This document shows positions 18,815 through 26,370 of a stretch of 64,000 bases of DNA, piece by piece. Source of the stretch: Sva-07 sp035527095. GTDB taxonomy: Bacteria > Actinomycetota > Acidimicrobiia > Acidimicrobiales > Ilumatobacteraceae. Location of the stretch: the NCBI GenBank assembly GCA_035527095.1, contig DATLBC010000005.1:15047-79046 (forward strand), read 5' to 3'. The first letter of the stretch is position 1, and each line of letters opens with the position of its first letter. The notes under the pieces were generated by a model, which saw only the letters and a program-made list of their open reading frames with translations, ran no database searches and was not told the origin of the DNA. Position numbers and translations under genes: made by a program.

Positions 18815-19498
18815 TCATTCGTCGATCAGCGGGCCGAACGCCAGCGCACCGCCGACACCGAAGGCAACGGCGAAGACAGCCAGCAGGCCCACCCAGGGCC
18901 AGCCGTCCGACACCACCGCACCTGCCGTGCCGAGCGCTGCTTCGACCGCTCGTGTTGCTCCGATCAGGACGGGCGCCACCGCGGGGAACGTGAGCAGCGG
19001 GAGCAATGTCTCGCGACCCGTGAACCCTGCGGCAAGGCCTCCGTACAGGGTACCGACCGCGGCGAGCCCACACGTTGCGGAGATCAGAGTTGTGACGAGG
19101 AGCACCCAGCCGCCGGCGGGGATCGTCTGGCCGTACAGCACGACCGCAGCGAACAACAACACCGCTTCGAGCACGAGCAACTGCACACCCAGTGCCGCTG
19201 CCTTGCCCAGGTAGATCGCCCGCGGGTCGACGCCGGCCACGCGGAGAGCGTCGAGCGCACCGTCTGCCGTCTCCACGGCGAAGGCCCGCTGGACGAGCAC
19301 GAGCAACGAGAACAAGGTGGCCAGCCACACCAGCCCGGGAGCGACGCGCTGCAGGACCGAATCGGCGTCGAGCGCGAACGCGAAGATCACCATGGTGACG
19401 CCGGCGAACGGCAACACCTGGTTGACGAACACCCGGCTGTTCCACTCGATTCGAAGATCCTTCGCTGCCACCAACCGAGCGATCTGCAACGTGTTCAT
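18815..19498 (-). CDS. ccmB: heme exporter CcmB, membrane subunit of CcmAB
   Basis: A 227-residue protein with about six hydrophobic helices and the CcmB N-terminal signature (VAAKDLRIEWNSRVFVNQVLPFA, split here as VAAKDLRIEWNSR and VNQVLPFAG). It pairs with CcmA to use ATP for release of holo-CcmE from CcmC. ATG 19498 overlaps the ccmA stop (ATGA). Confidence 0.93.
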   Translation of the reverse strand: MNTLQIARLVAAKDLRIEWNSRVFVNQVLPFAGVTMVIFAFALDADSVLQRVAPGLVWLATLFSLLVLVQRAFAVETADGALDALRVAGVDPRAIYLGKAAALGVQLLVLEAVLLFAAVVLYGQTIPAGGWVLLVTTLISATCGLAAVGTLYGGLAAGFTGRETLLPLLTFPAVAPVLIGATRAVEAALGTAGAVVSDGWPWVGLLAVFAVAFGVGGALAFGPLIDE

Positions 19499-20175
19499 GC
19501 CTCACCCTCACAGTTCCCCGAGCCTGGGTCTCCGGGAACCACGTCGTACACGCGGCCGGCGACGACCTCGACCGAGCGCGTCGCCAACGAGCCGGCTCGT
19601 TCGAGTTCGTGACTGGCGACGAGGATCGTGGCGCCCGCGGCGGCAGCCTGGGTCAAGGTGTCGTCGAGTTCGTCACGCGCCGACGCGTCGAGGCCCGCAT
19701 GGGGCTCGTCGAGCAGCCAGAGCTGCGCTCGCCTCGCGATGAGACAGGCGAGGGCCGTGCGGCGCTTCTGGCCCGCCGACAACTTGTTCACCGAGACGTC
19801 TGCGAGCCGTCCCGCCACGTCGAGGCGGCGCATCGCGACCTGCATCTCGTCAACGGACGCTCCCACCGTCGACCCCCAGAACCGCACGTTCTCGGCGACG
19901 GTGAGGTCGAGATACAAACCGTTCTGGTGTCCCAGCAAGCCAACGGTGCGCCGAATCGACTCGCGATGGGTGGCCAGGTCCAACCCGAGCACCGTGCCGG
20001 TGCCTCGCACCAACGGCAGCAGGCCGGCACAGAGACGCAACAGCGTGGTCTTGCCAGCCCCGTTCGGCCCGCGCAAGAGCACGATCTCGCCCTTTTCGAC
20101 CCGCAATGTGGCCCCGGCGAGAGCCGGGAACTGTCCGAGCACGGCGACCGCGTCATCGAGTTCCACGACCGACAT
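19495..20175 (-). CDS. ccmA: CcmA, ATPase subunit of the heme exporter
   Basis: A 226-residue ABC ATPase, first gene of the ccm operon. Walker A is LRGPNGAGKTT, signature LSAGQKRR, Walker B LWLLDEPHAGLD, and the H-loop is ILVASHELE. The start at ATG 20175 was preferred over the upstream in-frame codon at 20208 because TAGCGT (20183-20188) lies 7 bases before it and the family begins at this point. The last 14 or so codons contain a family III palindrome (19513-19539). Confidence 0.94.
   Translation of the reverse strand: MSVVELDDAVAVLGQFPALAGATLRVEKGEIVLLRGPNGAGKTTLLRLCAGLLPLVRGTGTVLGLDLATHRESIRRTVGLLGHQNGLYLDLTVAENVRFWGSTVGASVDEMQVAMRRLDVAGRLADVSVNKLSAGQKRRTALACLIARRAQLWLLDEPHAGLDASARDELDDTLTQAAAAGATILVASHELERAGSLATRSVEVVAGRVYDVVPGDPGSGNCEGEA
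19513..19539. repeat. family III palindrome inside the 3' end of ccmA
   Basis: Arms GTTCCC (19513-19518) and GGGAAC (19534-19539) with a 15-base loop GAGCCTGGG-like, followed by CACG. Loop length and the CAGCCC/GGGCTG-type core match the intergenic copies at 32359-32393 and 48642-48672. Here it encodes the C-terminal VVPGDPGSGN of CcmA. Confidence 0.55.
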
Positions 20176-20182
20176 GGCCGAC

Positions 20183-20188
20183 ACGCTA
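20183..20188 (-). promoter_or_regulatory. -10 hexamer of the ccm operon
   Basis: TAGCGT on the minus strand ends 7 bases before the ccmA ATG, so the transcript would start at or next to the start codon. No Shine-Dalgarno is present. Confidence 0.6.
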
Positions 20189-20258
20189 GGTGGTGAAGTG
20201 TTCGTCAACTCCTGCCGCCGCGATCACGCCGTAGGACGGTGGCGGTAGTTTCGTGACC

Positions 20259-21452
20259 GTGTCGGACGTCGAAGCAACTGCGACGCGCCCGAAGCGGGTG
20301 CGCAAGTTCGATCGTCCGCCTCCGCCCCACGACTGGCGATGGTGGGTAGGAGGTGTCGGCAAGACCCTGATCGCCACGGGGCTGCTCCTGTTCGGGTTCG
20401 TCGCGTACCAACTGTGGGGAACCGGGATCGAGACCGCTCGTGCCCAGAACTCGCTCGAGAACGAGTTCGAAGAGCTGCTGGCGGGAACACCCCCGACCAC
20501 AGCGACACCCGCGACCACAGCGGCACCCGTCGACACGATCCCCGCCGAGTCCGCACCGGCGGAGTCCGTCCCGGTCACCGCACCCCCCGAACCCGTCCCG
20601 GTGGCCAGCGTGCCGCCCATCACCGAGGGCGACCCCATCGCCCGCATCGAACTCCCCCGTATCGGCGTCGACAAGATCGTGGTCGCCGGTGTCGACAAGA
20701 GCGATCTGAAGAAGGGGCCGGGCCACTATCCGGAGACACCACTGCCCGGCCAGCTCGGCAACTCCGCGATCGCCGGCCACCGAACCACCTTCGGCCAGCC
20801 CTTCTTCGACGTCGACAAGCTCGACGTCGGCGACGAGATCATCGTGACGACGCTGGCGGGACGCTATGTGTACCGGGTGACGGGGCAGCAGATCGTGTCG
20901 CCCAGCGACTACGAGGTGATCTCCACGACCGACCCCACCAAGGCGACATTGACGCTCACCTCGTGCGAACCCAAGTACACCGCTCGCGAGCGAATCATCA
21001 TCTTCTCCGAACTCGACGCCGCCGCGTCCACCGGCGTGGTCGCCGATGCGACCATCAACTACGGGCGACCGCTCGACGAAGCCGTGCCTGCCGACCCCGA
21101 TCCCACCAACACCGTTGTGAACCCCGAAACCACGACCGTCGCAGCGGCAGTCCCGTCGATCAGCATTGCCGACGATCCGACACTCAGCGCGAACGAGGCC
21201 ACGCTCGACGACGAACAGATCAGCAGCGGAATCGCCGATGCGTTCTCAGAGGGATGGTTCAGCGACCCGGGAGCGAACAGCCAGGTCCTGCTCTGGGGCC
21301 TGGTGCTCGCCGCGATCGGTGTCGTCGCCTACCTGATCAGCCGCAAGGTCAAGCGTGATTGGGTCGGGCTGCTCGTCGGCATCGTCCCGTTCGTGATCGT
21401 GCTGTACTTCTTCTTCCAGAACGTCAACCGACTGCTGCCCCCGAACCTGTGA
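20259..21452 (+). CDS. class E sortase with extra C-terminal membrane helices
   Basis: A protein of about 397 residues. It has an N-terminal helix (about residues 34-52), a Pro/Thr/Ala-rich stalk, a sortase domain with catalytic His (SAIAGHRTTFG), Cys and Arg (LTLTSCEPKYTARERIII), then about 110 residues of acidic spacer and two further membrane helices at the C-terminus. Class E sortases join LAxTG-type proteins to the wall or to pili. GTG 20259 is 7 bases after TAGTTT (20246-20251); GTG 20253 is also possible. The lipoprotein gene downstream overlaps its stop. Confidence 0.9.
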   Translation: MSDVEATATRPKRVRKFDRPPPPHDWRWWVGGVGKTLIATGLLLFGFVAYQLWGTGIETARAQNSLENEFEELLAGTPPTTATPATTAAPVDTIPAESAPAESVPVTAPPEPVPVASVPPITEGDPIARIELPRIGVDKIVVAGVDKSDLKKGPGHYPETPLPGQLGNSAIAGHRTTFGQPFFDVDKLDVGDEIIVTTLAGRYVYRVTGQQIVSPSDYEVISTTDPTKATLTLTSCEPKYTARERIIIFSELDAAASTGVVADATINYGRPLDEAVPADPDPTNTVVNPETTTVAAAVPSISIADDPTLSANEATLDDEQISSGIADAFSEGWFSDPGANSQVLLWGLVLAAIGVVAYLISRKVKRDWVGLLVGIVPFVIVLYFFFQNVNRLLPPNL

Positions 21453-22063
21453 GCGCACGACGGCTGGCCACTGTGCTGCTCGGCCTCGGTGTCGGCGCGC
21501 TCGTCGCATGCGGGTCGTCGGGCGACGATGCCGCCTCCGTCGCCACCTCGCCAGAGTCCTCCGCCGTCACCGAGCGAATCGCCAGGCTGGACGAGGCGGT
21601 CGATCGTTGGCGGTCGGCAGCATCGATCGCCGAGGCGCGGGTCGCTGCCGAGACTGCTGCCAACCTGATCGTCGGACCCAACGGGCCTGGCTACGCCGAC
21701 CGGAACGGTGACGCCGCTGTCGACGGCGACACCGATGCCGGCCTGCTGCCCGGACTCGATGGAACGCCCGACGGGTTGGCGAACCCGCTCGCAGACAACC
21801 CCTGTATCGAACGCGACGTCCTCGGAGGCGCGTGGGACGATCCGAGTGCCCGCTGGGCCGAGATGACCGCAGCGATCGAAGCCTGGCGCCCCGACGGCAA
21901 CACGATGCCGACGTTGGCGAGCCACCCGATGCGGGTGGTCGGCTGGGCCACGTTCACGCTCGACACCGATCCGGCGGCACCAGACGCGCTCGACCTCGCT
22001 CACGAGTACGCCGGCCACGCAGCGCTCCACGTTGCGATCTCGGCCGACGCGCTGACCTGTTGA
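21449..22063 (+). CDS. lipoprotein, unknown function
   Basis: A 204-residue secreted protein. The signal peptide ends in a lipobox (GVGALVACGSS, modified Cys about residue 23). The mature part has a helical region rich in Ala/Glu, and a DG-rich segment (NGDAAVDGDTDAGLLPG). Two more cysteines occur, in NPCIERD and at the C-terminus. I do not recognise the family. GTG 21449 overlaps the sortase stop (GTGA), so the two are probably made together. Confidence 0.75.
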   Translation: MSARRLATVLLGLGVGALVACGSSGDDAASVATSPESSAVTERIARLDEAVDRWRSAASIAEARVAAETAANLIVGPNGPGYADRNGDAAVDGDTDAGLLPGLDGTPDGLANPLADNPCIERDVLGGAWDDPSARWAEMTAAIEAWRPDGNTMPTLASHPMRVVGWATFTLDTDPAAPDALDLAHEYAGHAALHVAISADALTC

Positions 22064-22065
22064 CC

Positions 22066-22083
22066 GCCCCTGGAGTGAGGGGC
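22066..22083. terminator. hairpin between convergent lipoprotein and sulfatase genes
   Basis: GCCCCT (22066-22071), loop GGAGTG, AGGGGC (22078-22083); the second arm also belongs to the overlapping palindrome AGGGGCGCCCCT (22078-22089). It lies in the 24-base gap between convergent stops. Confidence 0.5.
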
Positions 22084-22087
22084 GCCC

Positions 22088-24460
22088 CTACTGCCTCGCC
22101 ATGGCGATGCGGAGTCGGTCGTCGGGATCGATGAAGTGGTCGTGGTCGTCGTCGCCGAGATCGATCTGCACCCAGTGGATCTTCCCGGTGAACTTGCTCG
22201 TGTCGACCGTGTAGTCGGGCGTGACGCACGTGCCCGACTCGTAGCCGATGTCGGTGGTCTCGTCGGCGGAGAAGACCATCGCCTGCGTGGCCTCGACGCG
22301 GCCGGTTCCAACGGCGTCGCCGTCGTGGTAGAGCGTGACGCCACCGCCCTTGGCGAGTCCGCCACCGTCGTACGAGAACTCCATACGGACCTGGTGTGTG
22401 CCCGCGGGCACGGCGACCGTCGCCGACGTCGTGAACCACTGGATGCCGAGCAGGTTGTAGACGAAGGTCAGCACGCCGTCCTTGCAGTAGACATCCCAGC
22501 CGCCGAAGCGGCCGCCCTGGGCGATGATCACACCGCTGGCGCCGGCGGCGGGAACGTCGATCTCGGCGGTCACCGAGAACGACCGGTTCTTGATGCTGAC
22601 GACGCTGTTCTCCGACAGGCGGCCCATGCCGGGGAAGAACTGTTGCGAGGTGCCGTGGATCAGTGTCGGACGACCCGCCAGGTCGGGATTGAGCCGCTCG
22701 GCACCCCGGTCGTCGATCGGCAGCACGTTGTACTTCGTGGCCTCGATGATCCACAGCCGCTGCAGCTTGGCCAACCGTTCGGGGTCGGCCGCCGCAAGAT
22801 TCTTCGCCTGGCTGTAGTCCACGCTGCCGTCGTACAGCTCCCACGTGTCGTCGTCGAACGCGGGGAGCACGGCACCGACCATCTCCCACGGCGTGTGGTG
22901 CTTCGTCACCGCGCTCCAGCCCTTGTGGTAGATGCCGCGGTTGCCGAACATCTCGAAGTACTGCAGGTCGTGGCGCTCCGGCTCGGCGGCCTGGTTGAAG
23001 GTGTACAGCATGCTGGTGCCCTCCATCGGCGACTGCTGCACACCGTTGACCATCGTCGGCTCGGGCAACCCGGCGGCTTCGAGGATCGTCGGCGCGATGT
23101 CGATCACGTGGGTGAATTGCTCGCGCAGGCCACCTGCCTCGCCGATGCCGTTCGGCCAGCTCACGATGGTGCCGTTGCGGGTGCCGCCCCAGTGCGACGC
23201 CACCTGCTTGGTCCACTGGAACGGGGTGTTCATCGCATGCGCCCAACCGACCGAGTAGTGGTTGTACGACGCCGGCGTGCCGAACTCGTCCATTTTCGAG
23301 CGCATGAACTCGGGCGTTTCGAGCGCCGCCATGCCGTTGAAGTTGGCCATCTCGTTGAAGGCGCCGTTCAGCGTTCCCTCGGCGGACGCCCCGTTGTCGC
23401 CGATGATGTAGTACACGATCGTGTCGTCGAGCACGCCGAGGCCATCGATGGCATCGATTACCCGACCGACGTGGTGGTCCGTGTGCTCGAGGAACCCGGC
23501 GTAGACCTCCATCTGGCGCGCCAGGACCGGCTTCAACTCGTCGGGCATGTCGTCCCAGGCCGGGATCTCGTCGTGGCGGGCGGTGAGCTCCGCGTCCGCA
23601 GGAATGACGCCGAGTTGCCTCTGGCGGGCGAGCGTCGCTTCGCGCTGGACGTCCCAGCCGCCGTCGAACTGCCCGGCATACTTGTCGGCCCACTCGAGCG
23701 GCACGTGGTGCGGCGCATGGGTTGCGCCGGGGGCGAAGTAGGCGAAGAAGGGCCGATCGGGCATCAACGCCTTCTGCTGGCGGATCCAGCTGATCGCATG
23801 GTCCGCGAGATCCTCGGTGAGGTGATACCCCTCCTCGGCGGTGGCGGGCGGTTCGACCGGTGTCGTGCCGGAGTAGAGGGCTGGCTCGTACTGGTTGTTC
23901 TCGCCGCCGATGAAGCCGTAGAACGTCTCGAAGCCGCCACCGGCCGAGGGCCACGCATCGAACGGGCCCATCGGCGAGGACTGCCACACCGGCACCTCGT
24001 GACACTTGCCGAACTGCGCGGTCGAATAGCCGTTCAACTTGAGCGTCATCGCCAGCGGCGCCTTCGTGTTGGGCCGCAGCGAGCTGTTGCCCGGAGCAGA
24101 TGTGGCGGTCTCGGTGATGCTGCCCATCCCGACCGAGTGATGATTGCGGCCCGTCAACATCGCCTGACGGGTGGGGGCGCACAGCGCCGTCGTGTGGAAC
24201 CGGTTGTAGCGGAGACCGCGGGCGGCGAGCCGATCGGCATTGGGCGTGTTGCAGGGTCCCCCGAACGCCGACGAGGCACCGAAACCGACGTCGTCGAGCA
24301 GCACGATCAGCACGTTCGGCGCGCCCTCGGGCGGCAGCAGCGGTTCGATCGGCGGGTACGTCGTATCGGGGTCCTTCGCGTCGTAGGTCGTCAGTCCGGG
24401 CGCCGGACGATCGGGGATCGGCAGCATCGAGCGGGCATGGCGATCAGGACGGTTGGACAT
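22088..24460 (-). CDS. type I arylsulfatase
   Basis: A 790-residue formylglycine-dependent sulfatase. Metal-binding DD (LIVLLDDVGFG, D56/D57) and the CxPxR signature LCAPTRQAMLTGR (C94) are intact, so an FGE enzyme elsewhere must convert C94. No signal peptide is visible, which suggests a cytosolic enzyme. The C-terminal ~200 residues after about 590 (SVTAEIDVPAAGASGVI, VYNLLGIQWFTTSA) look like a beta-sandwich added to the sulfatase core. A Shine-Dalgarno GAGGAG lies 5 bases before ATG 24460. Natural sulfate ester unknown. Confidence 0.93.
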   Translation of the reverse strand: MSNRPDRHARSMLPIPDRPAPGLTTYDAKDPDTTYPPIEPLLPPEGAPNVLIVLLDDVGFGASSAFGGPCNTPNADRLAARGLRYNRFHTTALCAPTRQAMLTGRNHHSVGMGSITETATSAPGNSSLRPNTKAPLAMTLKLNGYSTAQFGKCHEVPVWQSSPMGPFDAWPSAGGGFETFYGFIGGENNQYEPALYSGTTPVEPPATAEEGYHLTEDLADHAISWIRQQKALMPDRPFFAYFAPGATHAPHHVPLEWADKYAGQFDGGWDVQREATLARQRQLGVIPADAELTARHDEIPAWDDMPDELKPVLARQMEVYAGFLEHTDHHVGRVIDAIDGLGVLDDTIVYYIIGDNGASAEGTLNGAFNEMANFNGMAALETPEFMRSKMDEFGTPASYNHYSVGWAHAMNTPFQWTKQVASHWGGTRNGTIVSWPNGIGEAGGLREQFTHVIDIAPTILEAAGLPEPTMVNGVQQSPMEGTSMLYTFNQAAEPERHDLQYFEMFGNRGIYHKGWSAVTKHHTPWEMVGAVLPAFDDDTWELYDGSVDYSQAKNLAAADPERLAKLQRLWIIEATKYNVLPIDDRGAERLNPDLAGRPTLIHGTSQQFFPGMGRLSENSVVSIKNRSFSVTAEIDVPAAGASGVIIAQGGRFGGWDVYCKDGVLTFVYNLLGIQWFTTSATVAVPAGTHQVRMEFSYDGGGLAKGGGVTLYHDGDAVGTGRVEATQAMVFSADETTDIGYESGTCVTPDYTVDTSKFTGKIHWVQIDLGDDDHDHFIDPDDRLRIAMARQ

Positions 24461-24561
24461 CGAGACTCCTCGGATCAGAATGACAGTCCTCGCAAACCTA
24501 CGGCATGCCGCCGCCTCGCATCAGCCTGAACGGCGGAAGTCAGCGCGCCTCCCGGTCGCGC

Positions 24562-25302
24562 TCAGCGACCGGTGAAGCGAGCGGGCCGCTTGTCGAGGAA
24601 CGCAGTTCGGCCCTCCTCGGCGTCGGCGCTCGCCCACGCGGCGCTGCGAGCGATCTCGAAGTCGTCATCGACGTTGGGTTCGGCGGCGGCGCGTTCCAAG
24701 CCGAGCTTGTGACCCGCGATCGTCAGCGGCGCCAAACGTGAGAGTTCGTGCGCCCATGCGACGGCATCGTCGAGTGTGCCCAGTCGGTGGATGCCGCCCG
24801 AAGCATGGAGTTGCTCGGCGGTGTAGGTCTGCGCGGCGAGCAACATCGCTCGTGCGATCGGCGGCGAGAACTCCGACGCCAACCGGCGGATGGTCCAGTG
24901 GTCGACCACCAGGCCGAGCTTGGCTGCCGGGACCCCCAGCACGCTCGCCCGCGTTGCCACCCGCAGATCGGTGGCGATCGCCAGCTGGGCGCCGGCGCCG
25001 AGAGCGGGGCCATCGATGGCTGCGATCACCGGCACGGGCAACTGGCCGAAGCCGCGCAGCACGGCGGCGAGGTCGGTGGCGAACTGGCCTTCCTCCACGC
25101 CGTTGAGGTCGGCGCCGGCGCAGAATGCCGGCGGCTTGCCCGTGAGGACCACCACTCGAATCGCGTCGGGTGTGCGAGCGGCGATGGCGGCCTGGACGTC
25201 GAGCAACTCCAACAGCGTCGCGTGGTCGACAGCGTTGCGCCTCGACGGTCGGTCGAGCGTGACGATCGACACGAATTCGTCGTGGGTGAGATCGACCGTC
25301 AT
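24562..25302 (-). CDS. enoyl-CoA hydratase/isomerase family protein
   Basis: A 246-residue crotonase-fold protein. The oxyanion-hole segments are GKPPAFCAGADL and IDGPALGAGAQLAIATDLR. At the second catalytic position, where hydratases have Glu in PE(L/T)xLG, this protein reads GVPAAKLGLVVD, so the hydratase glutamate pair is not complete and isomerase, hydrolase or decarboxylase chemistry is possible. The start at ATG 25302 gives the normal family length. The sulfatase gene lies 101 bases downstream on the same strand. Confidence 0.88.
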   Translation of the reverse strand: MTVDLTHDEFVSIVTLDRPSRRNAVDHATLLELLDVQAAIAARTPDAIRVVVLTGKPPAFCAGADLNGVEEGQFATDLAAVLRGFGQLPVPVIAAIDGPALGAGAQLAIATDLRVATRASVLGVPAAKLGLVVDHWTIRRLASEFSPPIARAMLLAAQTYTAEQLHASGGIHRLGTLDDAVAWAHELSRLAPLTIAGHKLGLERAAAEPNVDDDFEIARSAAWASADAEEGRTAFLDKRPARFTGR

Positions 25303-25339
25303 GACCCGCAGCGTCTCGCTCGTAGCATGGCCCGACTGT

Positions 25340-25618
25340 ATGCCGAACCCCCCTGCCACGCCCGAAGAGATCGATCCCATACGCGCCAGACGAGCCCAGG
25401 TCGCCAAGTGGACGCTGCTCGCCAACCGCGTGGGCTACCTCTTCGTGGCGTTGGCGATGGCGTTGTTCTTCATCGCGTTTGCGATCGGTTTCTCATCGAC
25501 GATGGCGACGCTCGTCATCATCTCGTTCGTGATCGGGTGCGTGCTCCTGGCGCCGTCGATCATCGTCGGCTACGCCGTCAAGGCCGCCGAGCGCGACGAC
25601 CGCGAGCGCGGGTTCTGA
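25340..25618 (+). CDS. small two-helix membrane protein
   Basis: A 92-residue protein with a charged N-terminus (PEEIDPIRARRAQVAKW) and two membrane helices (VGYLFVALAMALFFIAFAI, TLVIISFVIGCVLLAPSII), then the basic tail KAAERDDRERGF. Both ends should be cytoplasmic. I recognise the pattern from other high-GC actinobacteria but no function. It is divergent from the crotonase gene (37 bases between starts) and lies upstream of the TetR gene. Confidence 0.75.
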   Translation: MPNPPATPEEIDPIRARRAQVAKWTLLANRVGYLFVALAMALFFIAFAIGFSSTMATLVIISFVIGCVLLAPSIIVGYAVKAAERDDRERGF

Positions 25619-25656
25619 CTCTGCGTACGACCGAATTCCGCCAGGCCCGCGCGGGC

Positions 25657-25672
25657 GTTACCATTGGGTAAC
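25657..25672. promoter_or_regulatory. palindromic operator candidate over the tetR promoter
   Basis: GTTACCAT and its near-perfect inverse TGGGTAAC (7 of 8 paired) overlap the TACCAT -10 element. TetR proteins usually bind such palindromes at their own promoters. Inference from sequence only. Confidence 0.5.
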
Positions 25673-25674
25673 TG

Positions 25675-26262
25675 ATGTCCCCTCGACTCACCGCACACGC
25701 CCGCCGGGAACAGATCCTCGACGTCGCCCTCGAGGTGTTCGCCACCCACGGCTTCCACGGCGCATCGATGAACGACGTCGCCGACGCAGTCGGCGTCACC
25801 AAGCCGGTGCTGTATCAGCACTTCGATTCCAAGCGCGACCTGTATCAGGCGCTGATCGACGAGGTCGGCGCCCGGCTCCTCGCCAACATCGCCAAAGCAG
25901 CCGCCGAAGCAACCGACGGCAAGAGCCAGACCGAACTGGGGTTCCGCGCCTACTTCCGATGGGTTGCCGACGACCACGACGCGTTCCGGTTCCTGTTCGG
26001 CTCGGGCACACGGCGAGACGATGAATTCAACGCTGCGGTCATCCGGATCACCGCCGAGGCGGCCAAGGCGGTTGCGCCCTTGATCGCCGTCGACATCGAC
26101 GAACGCCACCGCACCACCATTGCTCATTCACTCGTCGGGATGGCCGAGGGCGCCAGCCGCCTCCTCGTCGAGCGCGGCGATGAATTCGACCCCGACGAGA
26201 TCGCCCACGTGGTCGCCGACCTCGCGTGGGCCGGCCTCCGCGCCGTCCAACCCAAGGACTGA
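25675..26262 (+). CDS. TetR-family transcriptional regulator
   Basis: A 195-residue repressor-type protein. The N-terminal DNA-binding domain is typical (RREQILDVALEVFATHGFHG, VGVTKPVLYQHFDSKRDLY). The rest is a ligand-binding helical domain with no recognisable ligand signature. ATG 25675 lies 10 bases after TACCAT (25659-25664), whose surroundings (GTTACCATTGGGTAAC, a 16-base palindrome at 25657-25672) look like a self-operator overlapping the promoter. Targets may include the small membrane protein and crotonase genes just upstream. Confidence 0.9.
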   Translation: MSPRLTAHARREQILDVALEVFATHGFHGASMNDVADAVGVTKPVLYQHFDSKRDLYQALIDEVGARLLANIAKAAAEATDGKSQTELGFRAYFRWVADDHDAFRFLFGSGTRRDDEFNAAVIRITAEAAKAVAPLIAVDIDERHRTTIAHSLVGMAEGASRLLVERGDEFDPDEIAHVVADLAWAGLRAVQPKD

Positions 26263-26276
26263 GGGGGCAACACCAC

Positions 26277-26326
26277 GTTTGCGTCAGGATTCGGGTGGGA
26301 CGGGCCACCCGAACTGTGACGCAAAC
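26277..26326. terminator. nested double palindrome between convergent tetR and ClC genes
   Basis: Outer arms GTTTGCGTCA (26277-26286) and TGACGCAAAC (26317-26326) are perfect. Inside them a second perfect pair TTCGGGTGG (26290-26298) and CCACCCGAA (26305-26313) forms its own hairpin. It lies between convergent genes and could stop both transcripts. Confidence 0.6.
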
Positions 26327-26370
26327 GGATCTGCACGCAGCGAGGCGCGCACATCGCGCGTGTCATCGGA

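Noticed and set aside
22136..24529. Plus-strand open frame of about 800 codons opposite the sulfatase
   Set aside because: It lacks any domain and mirrors the codons of the sulfatase, whose active-site motifs are intact.
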